Source: Apostichopus japonicus (taxonomy: Eukaryota; Echinodermata; Holothuroidea; Aspidochirotida; Stichopodidae). From it: a stretch of 64,000 nt of DNA. The DNA lies in contig NC_092575.1 in assembly GCF_037975245.1 (NCBI RefSeq), positions 5,757,501-5,821,500 on the forward strand. The letters are read 5' to 3'. The notes beneath the pieces were generated by a model. That model did no database searches and had not been told where the DNA came from. It worked only from the letters and a program-made list of their open reading frames with translations. Of the stretch, positions 48,426 through 61,000 are shown piece by piece; within the stretch, counting starts at the first letter, position 1; each line of letters starts with the position of its first letter. A program made the position numbers and the translations under genes.

Positions 48426-49839
48426 ACTTTCGGGCACAAAAGTTTCTGCCCCCACCCCCCAAACTGAAATAGTCCCGTACGCCTATGGCTTTCCATATCT
48501 CCGATGCTGCGCGCATGCAGGCAATTACTAAATACAGGTCGGATATTTGTTGAAATTCGTGGTACGTACGTCACGATATAGACTATAAGATCATAACACA
48601 AAAAAATATAATAATCATGTATCCACAAAGTCCCTGAAATACCGTCGACAGGATCCCTCTATCATCCCATGGAGCTATGATATACAAACACGATGATCCC
48701 AACTATGATTCATATGCCGTATTACTTGAATGAATGAACACGAATGAAAAATGAAATATATGTAAAACGGCCGTCCATGTTTGTGGTACGAGATGGGTCT
48801 CACGCATAGAAATTGATGGTCTCAAGTTTATAGTGTCGGGTAGAGGGTATATACGGACAACGGAGTTTAGGCTCCGAAGCCCAGAAATTAAACAGATTCG
48901 ATCACCGAATTGAAAGATTCAGTCGATTTTGAATTAATTCCGTTCGGCGGCAGTTACTTTAAAAAAATCTTTGTGAGACACAAACTCCCAGCTTGCAAGT
49001 TCTGACGGGACAGGTGAATTGTAGACTTGGTGTGTTATCAACGCTAACTCTCGACATATTTGTACATTTTGGTCGAGTTAATGACTTTTACACCAACCGG
49101 TTGTATCTTGACAAAAAAATGATCAATTTATACATTAATTTTCGATCCAGTTTTTGCGTTGCACATATAACTTTAACAACACGTCTATAAATATGATATA
49201 TTAGTCGAATTGAAAGTACTGCAGTGACGACAATAACATACATTGGTGAAAATTATCAAATTGGCGAGATGCTGCATATGCTTTATTACATTACACCTAA
49301 CTTCAAAATAAGGTAAACATAGTTTCATTTTGACGAGTTGTGGTGTCGCAAAAGTATAGTTAGTCTGTCTCTTCGGGACCACCGTACCCTTCTCACAATT
49401 AAAAAAAGATCTACAAAAAGTCTCGATGCCTACAAATTCGCCCTGAGATGGAGATTGTACTACGATGGGATATTGCTAACTGGTGATTGGTGGAAAGCAA
49501 ATGCATCCATATAAAAAACGATTACCTTTTTTTTTTAAATAGTACGTTTATATACATGCTCCAAGAAAGAAATGTATCCTGCCAAATCTGGTAAGCTGAC
49601 CGGATCCAAACATTTGTATCCGATACGTTGCATCCTTAGAGCTGACGAACACAAAATTCGAATCCGATTCCAGCCAAACATTTCTTTGCAATATTCAGAT
49701 GGTAAAATTTTACTACAAAAGCACAGTCAATGGCAATTTCTTAATGTTTATTCCTCCGTGTCCTGTCCTTCACTAACTCTTCCTGACCTGTCCAGAGATC
49801 GAGCTGTTATTTAGATTCCTGTTCCATCCCAGCAAACAC

Positions 49840-50075
49840 AAAAACGTTTTTAAAACGTTATTAAAACGTTTCGTCTTTTGTTTTGATAACGTTTCTTGTG
49901 GTGTAATAAATATGTCACGAAAACGTTTCAGGCTATTATTTCAAAACATTCTTTCGTTATAACATTAATATCTCATACAAACGTTATGCCGACGTTTTTA
50001 TAACACCACATTTAACGTTATAAAAACATATTTGAGATGCTCTTTTAAAAATGTTATGATAACGTTTTTCGTTTG
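49840..50075. repeat. AACGTT-rich block
   Basis: More than ten AACGTT or AAACGTTTT motifs in 235 bp in both orientations, within AT-rich sequence, also including CAGCAAACACAAAAACG. It resembles part of an interspersed element; boundaries unclear. Confidence 0.65.
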
Positions 50076-51927
50076 CTGCAGTTAGCAGAGCTTTATGGTT
50101 GTCGTTTGCATTAATGACGTTCCAAACCCTTCGAAGGCTTGTGTCGCACACTTTTTTCACAGAAATACTAGGTCCCAGACCATAGAAATTAATATTTATG
50201 TTTATATCTGTGTAGCATATACACACACTGAACAAATGCTGCAGAAAAATATACGAAAAGGCCTCTGTTGCCATTACAAAAGATTGATATTTTGTGTTGG
50301 ATTTTTTTTTTAATTTCTGAAGCTATATCATCAGGCTAAAGTGGGACTTGAGTAACGCTGTTTATTGGAGAATATGTGAGTTGGTCAAGAAATATATATT
50401 TTGGCATATTTCGGCTATTTTGAAGTAGAAAATATATTTTGGACCGAATGAGCTATTTCTGTGACAATTATTTGAGGGCGGGCGTGGATTGATTAAGACA
50501 AAAATTTGCCTCAATAGTTTGCTCGTAAAAACATTTTTACTGTAAAATATTTCTTCACAGAATCAGAATTTCTGTGATGGCATTAATGGGCTCTCGTAGA
50601 TATAAATTATTACACTAACAATGTACAGCTAACATTTTGTACACATGCACATACGACACAATACACACACGGACGAGCACGAAAACTGAAAGTACACTAC
50701 TTACGGCATGCAAGTTATTACATGCTGCATTGCGAAGAGCGGTTAGGCTAACCCTATGGTTACCCCTCTATCGCTCGTGTCCATTTCGAAACCTGAAAAT
50801 CATTTTCTAGCGGTATACATGACATAATCAGATATGTAAGTTATTCATTTCATTTCAATTTATTAAATGATAACAAGTAAATAGTCTACATAAAAATGCC
50901 ATCTATTGTCGTGTTATTTTGATCTCATGTCGTCATTTGTGGTGGATAACATTAGGCTGAGACCTAACAACGCTGTTAAGTGACTAACAGTACTAACTTC
51001 CACTACAAGGAGTAGGCCTACTAATACTTAATACATAATAGGCTAAATAATGCATTGTGAAGCAGGTAGACCTTAATTCGTAACAACAGCTAAAACACAG
51101 ATGACAATGTTTTTCATGGATATTCCTAGATAAACTGTACCAGTAACATTAGAAACTTATCTGTTTTGTCGAAGGTCAAGTCAAATTTATTAGGCCTACT
51201 GTAGGCCTATATCAATAAAATTTAGGACATATTTCATCAATCTATCCTGTAACTAGAAAAGAGCAGAAATTTTGATTGACTCAGGTTTAATTATTCCACA
51301 ATGTAAACGTGCACAATACATGAATGATAATATGTACAATTGGTCTTAATTGGTGTTGATAGACCAAGATAGGCCTTGGGCAAAATAACTCAAATCTGTT
51401 TAGTATTGCAAAGAGCTATTTGTTTCTTAGAGCTGATACACTCTTACATCCATAAATGCTCTTACCTCCTTAGTCTCAAGTTATAATGTTCAAGGAAAAA
51501 GTTTATCATTCTCTTATTTCATATTGCGTGAATTCATAAGAGAATGTTGGTAGTAAGTTGTCAAGCTAGGCCTATGTCAGAGTGAAGTACAGAATATTGT
51601 AAAAGTCCTTATCAGTGACTCCATTTAAGTTGTGTCCTCAAGACAGTGTATGTTTCAAATACCTCTGCAATGGTCAAGAGAGCTTGAACTGTCTGATGTT
51701 CTGATCAGTTTTAACTTTATTCCTGGATAAACTGCATTAGTTGTTCTAGCAATCAGTTAACTCAGTGGAATAAGATCATTACCATTTCTGGTTTATCTGT
51801 ATAACCAAATGTACATACAAGTCATTTGTTGGAATTATTGCCTAACGTTACTGACTGAAGTGTATCATTTAAAATCTGTTTAGTTAGTATCTTTATTCAA
51901 CAGGTGTTATATTTGCTTCTCTTTCAG

Positions 51928-52016
51928 ATGAGCTTGTCTCCTGATACTAAGCTGTCTAAGTTTTATTTATTTTATCGGAGCGGTGCTAATTGTCGGCCCA
52001 CCAAAGATTGAAGATA
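51928..52016 (+). promoter_or_regulatory. candidate PPP4C 5' UTR exon with a 27-codon upstream ORF
   Basis: A CTTCTCTTTCAG acceptor ends at 51927, so the exon carrying the PPP4C start probably begins at 51928. It would open with an ATG whose frame runs to TGA at 52009-52011, five bases before the PPP4C ATG. Such an upstream ORF could lower translation of PPP4C. Exon use is inferred. Confidence 0.45.
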
Positions 52017-52042
52017 ATGGCAGACTACAGTGACCTTGACAG
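52017..52042 (+). CDS. PPP4C: PPP4C coding exon 1
   Basis: MADYSDLD plus two nt of Arg, donor AG|GTATGC. Matches the conserved MAEISDLDRQIEQL start. Confidence 0.97.
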
Positions 52043-55000
52043 GTATGCCTATTGTGTACATACATATGTCTAGAGATCTGAATGTATTTTGTCTTTCAAC
52101 TTTGTGTGCATCTAACTTTCATTTGTACCATTAGTTACAACCCTTCCATTACATCACAAACATTGTCAGAGCCCCTATGAAGCTGGGAGCTGCTTTCTTC
52201 ATGTACAGTCGTATCTGTAATTGTGGAAAAATATCTACCTGTTGAGAGTACTACTTAGTTTTCCGGCTTCTCAATTAAACCTTTTTTCCACTTTCTCTGC
52301 AGACAAATTGAGCAGCTACGAAAATGTGAAATAATCAAGGAGAGTGAAGTCAAAGCTTTGTGTGCTAAAGCCCGGTAAGAATCCACCTTGTGACAGTGAA
52401 TACAGAATTTGCATTGTCTGATAAGAATATGCTGATTGCAGACTTGTAGTACTTGAGTCCATAATTGTAATTGTGCTCAAGTTCATGTATGGGTACTCTG
52501 TACTTAACACACACACATAGCATAGAAGTACATACATAGTCAATTTCATGTACTCATACTTTAATTTTGGAGGGGGGGGGGAGGCAGAGGAGGGAGTTGA
52601 ATCCATACTGGGGCATTTCTATGGTACTCAGGGCTTAGTACTCATTCTAGGGTCATTTACTTTGTACTTGTGATTTTTATCTCAATACATTACATGTATA
52701 GAGATATTGTAACAGTAAGTGGGACTTTCTCTTCTCTTAAAAATATTTCAGCGTCTTCAAACAAAGTTCTTTTTCTCTGGAATTTCCAGAGCAAGAATAT
52801 ATCATATAGACCAACAAAAGTTACTATTTTTTATTCCAGAATTGTATCTCATTCTGTGACTTTTTCACCGATTTATGTCCAAATCGGGCCAATTTGGACT
52901 GAAAACACACTTTGGCAGACCTGTTTTGCACACGCTCCAAAACTTATGTTTTATGAAAGAGAATAGACTAGAACTGTCTTTCAACAGTGGTATCGTCTAA
53001 GATAGGGTCCTATGTATTATATATTTTATTAAAATTTTAAACTTTCATTTGTTGTTTACAGGTAGGTATTAATAAGAATTTTACTACATGTATATGACAT
53101 TTAATGGCTTTTATTTGCTTTATTTGATGTTTAAATGATTTTTCTTTCATAAAACAACACTGAGCTGCCCCCCCTACTTTTAGTAAAAAGGTCCGTTTTT
53201 GATGATTAAGCCCCGCCCCCAAGTCTGTTTTGTAGCAGATTGGCTATGACTCATAACAGCTACATGTTAGATATACGAAAATGGCTACCCTCGCGAACAA
53301 TTTTCTGTTCTGTAGTTAGGTACGCGAGGTGTTAGTGTATTGCATGCTAATTACATTCTGTACTGCTGAATTCTACGTAGGCTAGTGCATTTAATTTATA
53401 TTAGGCCTTCGTTTTTGTAACATCCATTTAAGGATAGTACTGGTGTTCAGGTAGCTTTTCAGAGCAAGGGCCATGATAAGTTTGTTTGATTGCCCTTCAT
53501 GTATTTTGTATAATTACGTATACACATTCTTGTATTTCTGAAGGCTACTTACTGTAGGCCTAGTGCAATTTAAGGCCTAGGCCCCTAGGCCTATTAGGCT
53601 TTCAGTGATAGCCACATTAGCATTGTACTGGTGTTCAGACAGCTTTTCCTAGGAAGGACCAGGGTAAGTTTGTTTGATGGGTACGTATAAAAGAGGAGCC
53701 GGCCATAGCATCACAACTTTGATAAGACTATAAAGATTGTATAAGGTTATGTTTTATTTATAAGGATATAAGATGTATAAGGTTATAAGAAGTATGTTTA
53801 GCTTTCTTTTGAACCTGTAATTTTTGACATCAAATGTACAAAGAATTAAAATAAAATAACAAAATGGAGAGGAACTGAGGTGGCTATTAGGGGAAGAGGA
53901 GGCCACCTATCACTTGCATATAAAAACTTGTAATCTTCTTTTACATTATTTTTTCCAAGTCATAAATCCATGAAATCTTCATGTCCGAAAAATTGAGATG
54001 GAAAAACGTGGGTTGTTTTGATATCTAGAAGTGAACACAGTTTTGATGGTACAGTAGTCACCACTACAGTCTTCAGTAACATACAGTAGGTCAATAGGCC
54101 TAGCTCTCAAGGCAGGCATCAAGAATATGGTCGAGTTGTTCGCCTCTTCTAATTTGGCTGTTGTCATTGACGTCAAACTATATGACCAAAAAGTCCAACA
54201 GAGACTGACCTAAGATGAAGGATACCACATAAAAAACAAGTTCTTAAATATTCTATGACATTACTAAACCTTGCAACGTCGTTCTTTCGACTAACAGGCA
54301 ATGAGCGCTAAAGGCAAGACTAGCAGGATAAAGTGTAACCTGCAGAGACTATTCGTGGCAAAGTAGCAAAAATGCAAGTTATATATTTGTTGTACCATGA
54401 TTGATATTGATAATTGTAGAGACAGAGCAAAGATTTGAAATTAGGAATCAAAATTAAAACTTCCAGTATTGAGATACTGCATCATTGATGCTCTTGTTAA
54501 ATTTGTTTTCACTGTACAAATCTACCTCCCAATTATGCTTTAACTAACTCTTCGAGTGTGTCATGAAAATTACTTACTGTATATCAAGAGAAGTGATATT
54601 TGACTGAAAACACAAGTAAACCGACCTCAGTGCATCATTCAGATCTTCCAAACAGTGTATTGGGCTTGCTTTTTTTTGTAGGGCCTTAATTCTCAGTTTC
54701 GTGCAAGGTTTAATAATTCCAGTGGGTCAAGTCATTATTTCACCTATTTGTATGCTGTGATAGTCATCTTAAGATACGTCTCTGTTGCCTCAATGATTGC
54801 ATGATAAATTTGGTGAGTGCCATTGAGAAGGGAGGATCAAGTAACAATAAAAAAAGTTGTCAGGAAACATGACCTGTGAGTGAGTAGAAGTTAAGAATAC
54901 AAAACCTCTGTTGTTTCACTTCATGCTGGAAGTATTTAGATATATCTGCTTTTGTCCTTTCTTTTCATTCCATTTGGTGTGTTTTTATTTTTGTTACAGC

Positions 55001-58000
55001 GAGATCCTGGTGGAGGAGAGTAATGTCCAGAGAGTTGATGCTCCAGTCACAGTGTGTGGAGATATCCATGGACAATTTTATGATCTCAAAGAGTTATTCA
55101 AGGTAACTTCACCTAAACAGTTGCAGATCGATTTTATTTCAATGGTATATCCCAGTGACTGAAGACGATCGATCAATTAAAATGCAGGGAATTTTCTGCA
55201 TCGTTATTGTAAAGCCACATCCTAATAGCATTTGGTATGGAATAGAAATAAAATATTTTTCAAATTTGGTGGTATTTTGGCATCTGGCAACAACAGAGTG
55301 AATGATGTCATCACAGGGATTCAAAATTTCTTTTCCGTTATAATATTTCACTCCCCAATTCACAGAGGGAAATAATTTTCCTACCACATAGTTGCACTTT
55401 AGTGAAATGCTAAACACAGAACTTAGTTGAAAACCCCATTTCAATATCATTTCTCTATCTCAAGATATGGTTGATGGATTGTAACTTATTTTGATTGGCT
55501 AAATACTTTATTCTTCCATGGATTGGATCACAGTCAGTGGTCTGTGATATCCCCGTGGTGATGTTCTTCAAAAGTCTTTCTTTCCTTTTATAAACTTCTA
55601 GTTGACTATTCCTTTAAGTATGATACATTGGAATATTAACTCTGCTGTCGGTGTTCTATGATTTCGGATTTCATCAAAGCTGAATATTTTCTTGGTGGAA
55701 ATGTCATTTTCCTCTGGGGATGATTGAATTGAAAAACAAAAAACATTTACAGATCCATTGCCATCATGAGAGTATTCAACTCGGTTGTCAGATGCATTCA
55801 CAAGTCATCAAATGTTCAAAAAACGTCAGAGCTTCGGCATTCAAAATTCTCTGAGGATGTGGTTTTGATCTAAAACTGCCGAAAATTTCCTGCATTTCTG
55901 GTAAGCAGTGAACTTCAGCCATTGGAATATCCCATATGTTTGCATTTTGCAAAGCAGTTTTGAAGTTAATAGTTTTGATCATGAAATATTGAAGACACAT
56001 GTTTTATGCAACAGAAAGCTGTTACATGTGTTTCTATGTGTGTAGCATCTCGGTCAATGTGAAAAGCATCTATTATGCGATACTAGATAAATAATTCCCT
56101 GTATATATATCATCAGTCATGGTTTCTATTTTTATCAGGTTGGAGGCGATGTGCCAGACACAAATTATCTATTCATGGGCGATTTTGTGGACAGAGGATT
56201 TTACAGCGTCGAAACATTCCTTCTGTTGCTAGCTTTAAAGGTATTTTCCATTCTTCTAGTTTCAAGTTCTTATCACTCAATTTTTAAGGAGTAACTCGAT
56301 ATCTTTTTGAGAATTTTGCTGCGTGTAAGATTGTTTGGTGAGATTTCCATTGTGAATCATTTAATGCTCTCAATATACATTAACTGCGGGTGGAAAGTTG
56401 CTCCCAGATTCGGTAAATGGTTATTTAGTAGAACTGATTTTTCACTGAAACCACCATATTTAATTTCAAGTGATCACCAAATGTATACATGATGCTTGTT
56501 CTATTTGTCGCATAAAAAATGTGCAAAAAATGTACATTTCTAAATATACCAACATGTAGCCTAGACACTGTGTTACCAGTTGTACCCAAGCCTAACCCTG
56601 TGTCGTAAATTGCTTTCAAGAAATGGAGTGACATGTGACAGCTTTAGGTCTATGTTAGGGCTGTAACGGTTAAACGGTTAACCGGTTAACCAACCGAACG
56701 GCCGGATAAACGTCCGCCGTACATCGTATAAGTTTAACCGTTTTTGTAATGCCAATTACGCAGTCGCAACGGCGCGTCTTCACATCACTTTATTCCCGAA
56801 ATAGACCGCAACATTTGCTTGCCGAAAATCACATAACAATTGCAAACTTTATCACGCATCCATACAACAGATTTTTAAGATTGGCGGTACGATTGAAGGG
56901 ATTATCAAGCGGTATGCGACCCGTGAAGCGCCTATTGTTACCCCGTTCGACAACGTGGCGAGTCTGCATCTAATCCTTTCAAATTTATATTGTATTTAAG
57001 CAGTAAACGTTTTCTTTATTATGATGTAATTTCAGTTCAGTGTTCCCTCTAAGGTGCGGGATTCCATTCAACAGACTCAGTAATCCCACAAAGAAAACAT
57101 TTGTCTGCTGGAAATCCCCGCATCGTTTTCTTGCATTCGCGATAAGTTTATTCTCAATGCACAACGTATACACTTGACTGTCAAAAAAAAACTCTGAAAA
57201 TCAGTAGAGAAATAACCAGTTGTATACGAAAAGTAAGTTGGTACACCTTTCAAATTTTACGAAAGATCGAGCAAAAAACTTTCGAAAAATTCATGCGAAA
57301 CTGGCATATCGTGCTAAATGCAACTAATGTCATGTAAACAAGGCTCTAGTACACCCAATTATTAATAAAACGTAAGAACACATCTGGTGTTAAGCGGCGA
57401 AAAAGTATTTTCTAGAATTTCCAAAATTACGGAGAAAATAATATCCTACCATAGTTTAGTGTATAGCAAATAGCCTAACCACCTCGTCGGTTACGGATCT
57501 CACGTAACTACAAAAACACAACTAATTGTATATTGCGAAGTTTACGTTTTCTACAAGAACATGGAAACAATATTAAGCATTTAGTTAATCGTGCCAAGTG
57601 GCCTTAAACATGTGATTACAAGGTTTACTTTCATGTATCATGTGGAATAGATTGTTTTGTTCATGCGGAGGAGTCAGTTGCCTGTTTTACTTACCTAGCT
57701 GTTACGGGGATCATATTTTACCTACTTTTCTTAAACGTCTAAGATAATAATTCTCATAACTTAACCGAACCTTTACTGACTGACCTTATTAATTCTAGAC
57801 CATGAAACGTTCCTTGGCAACATGCCCAAAAAATTGTTAACAACAGGTGTTAGACAGGGGATGGGCTCACAGTTGTTTGGCATGGTACCTTGGAAAATGT
57901 AGCCTACCGTAGTTGTAGTATAGTGCAAGCTATTGTTAGGCAGTCTAGGAATGGGGCTTTGCCGAACGTTGTTTCATAAAATCGCATGTTTTTTTTAAGT

Positions 58001-61000
58001 TAAACTTTTTAATGATTGTAAGACAGATAGATCTCTTTTCATTTTATAACAAAATATGGCTATTCTAACTTGTCATTTCAAAATTTTCATCAGTTTCGTG
58101 ACAATTTAAATTAAAAAAGTTGTCAGTATTTTGCATCCACAGCTGCGAATATTTTATCGACAGACGCGCCAAATTTTCCGGGGCGTTAACGTTACCCTGG
58201 ACCCCCACAAGGGGTTCCACCACATGACCCCACCGGGGGACTACCCCACGCCATTATGCTACGCGTGCTAATTGTGTTTGCTGCGCGAACTCCGGCGGGA
58301 AATCGACAGGGTGTTCGCGGGAAATTTTACAATGTTTTCCACACTTCCCCCAACCCTCTGCCTACCCCGCCACAATGCACAAATTCAATATATCTGTGAC
58401 CCATTGTTGTACTTGTAATTGCGTAGGCCTAGCCCTACTACCGTACACTTCTGTAGTAATCGCTTCCTAACAACCAACTTTCCTAACCTTGCCCTAGCTG
58501 GTGAAAGCCTTGTAGTCCAACACTCCATATGATCGCTAAGTTCAATACACAATGCCAATATTAAGTAGGCCTAGTAATATTAGGCTTATAACTGCCATAC
58601 AATGCCTGCGCTGTTACAGTAGGGGCTACGCAATTAACGAAGACATATTTGCTTCAAATATCTGTAACAGTTACCGATGAACTGAAAGAGAAACAAAAAT
58701 CTGTTTAAAACTTCATGAAAACGCGCGATTCGTCTTTTTCAATGCAACGATCGTCAAAACTAAGCAAATACAACCAAATTCTTGACATACGCGTTACGAA
58801 AAAACGATACTTGCAGCGCTATTTTGAGAATGTACTTCCGCATCAAAAGTGGTGGCGCTCTTTCGGAATTATAATCTGAGCTATATAACTCTGATATTCG
58901 GCTCTTATTTTGAGGCAACAACACGGGTTACGTTTAAACGTTAACCGTTCGGTTAATAGAAACGGTTAACCAGTTAGTGAATTAACCGGAATGACACAGC
59001 CCTAGTCTATGTAGAAAGACAGCTTCATTAAAAATAATTAAAAAAAACATACACACTGTTCATATTCACGTAACGCTAACATCATCAATACCCTTCACAA
59101 TAGAATTTTCAATTGACATCTGAGGACTTGGAATTCTTTTGTTTAAGTCCTCAGTCATTGTACAAACAAGTCCACCCACACACATAGATGAACCTATTCA
59201 TACCGAACCAGACTAGGCTGATCCTCTTTGTGTTATTAATGAGTAATACTATGATACTTTTGGTGATACTGTCCTATTGTAAGCCTGGGATTCTAAGGAA
59301 AGACACAGGAAATGTGGCTGTATTTCAATTTTAAAGAAATTATATATTTATACTTCTAATGGAACATAGAAAGTGAATATAGGCCTCAAAGTAACTTGAG
59401 GTGACTGTAGAATTGAACAGCTAGAGGGGAAAAACAAGACTGGTTCATTAGATGCAACATGAGTAAACACATCAAACTAACTGTAATTGAAAAACAACAA
59501 CTGACAGAATTTGAAAGGAAAATAGTGAAAATATTATGCAAATTAAACCATTTGGTATCCATTTAATGGATTGTACAAAAATAGCATACATGCAAAGAGT
59601 AGTTTACACTAATACCAATGTGAGAGGTTATCACTTTTAGCTTCGGCATTATAATAGTTTTCTGTGACTGTTCATTATTGCAGGTACGGTATCCAGACAG
59701 ATGACAATGTGAAAGTTTATCAATTGGTTCAATCCATTCTCAGGCGATTCTGAGAGGGTCGACGTGGAATCGACCCAAAAATCTGTTGATTTGGCATGGA
59801 CTGACCCAATTATCATTTGTAGCATCGGAAGTAGTAATATTTTCTGTGACTTTGTTATTTTAGGTACGGTACCCAGACAGAATCACACTGATCAGAGGTA
59901 ATCACGAGAGCAGACAGATCACACAGGTTTACGGATTCTACGACGAATGTCTACGAAAGTACGGTTCTATAACGGTATGGAGGTACTGCACGGAGATCTT
60001 CGACTATTTGAGTCTATCGGCAATAATTGACGGAAAGGTACGCATTCTCATGTAACTCTTGTAAGGTCAAAGATCATGTAGAATGTAACGAAAGTATGTA
60101 ATAACAGTATGAAGGTTCCTGCACAGAGATCTGTGATTCTTTAAGTCTACCAAACAAAATTGATGTAAAGGTAAGCATTTTGGAGTTATTGTTGTTATGA
60201 CTGTAAGGTCAAAGGTCTTGTAGCAAAAAAGAACAGAACTGATGTTTGAAGACTATTTCCGTTCGTCAGTGGAACCACCTGTCCTTGAAATTAGATTGAC
60301 AAAGTTATTTGTCCAGAGAATGAGGCCTCTCTAGGGAAGATAGTACATAATTTTGTGCATGCCCTGGTTTACCATGATACAGTGCCACTAGCATTGCTTA
60401 ATGTCTTGGAACTTAAACTAAAATTATCATAACCAAGTGCTAGACATATACCTTAACTGCAGAAAAACAGTGCAATGCATAAAAAGCATCAGTGTAACCC
60501 GCAATAATTATTGCTAAATGTGACCAACCAATTGCAAAGCTATGTGTAAAACCTTATTAAAACTGAGCAATGTACAACAATGTCTTGGTGACAGGTAATC
60601 TTTGACTAGATTCAAATGCATAAGATTTTCCTATAAAAATCTTACCCCTCTAACTGCAGAAAAACAATGCAATGCATAAAATCATCAGTGTAACCAGCAA
60701 TAATTATTGCTAAATGTGACAAACCAATTGCAAAGTTATGTGTAAAACCTTATTAAACCTAAGAAATGTACAACAATAATGTCTTTGTGACAGGTAACCT
60801 TTGACTAGAGTCAAATGCATGAAATTTTCATGTAAAAATCTTACCCATTTCAGTATAGTCACCGGAATTTTAATCCTGTGGTCACCGGTTTGAATCCTGT
60901 TGTAGATATAAATCTTGTGACTCTTTCAGTTTGTGGTTTTATGTCTGTATGATCAGACTGGTTCCTTACGAGTTAAACCCCAAATTTGGTAGATTTCCTT

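Larger units (their letters stand above)
46954..51927. other. head-to-head intergenic region of TRIM37 and PPP4C
   Basis: About 5 kb between the divergent start codons. Contains a 78-bp direct repeat (47345-47480), a dispersed repeat (48300-48425), a (TA)n run (48060), and an AACGTT-rich block (49840-50075). No TATA box or CpG-rich promoter is obvious. The more GC-rich part at about 47380-47700 near TRIM37 could hold its promoter (inference). Confidence 0.5.

Noticed and set aside
56749-56973. 74-codon ORF inside the hAT-type element as a transposase fragment
   Set aside because: No hAT dimerisation or catalytic motif recognisable; length is within chance expectation.
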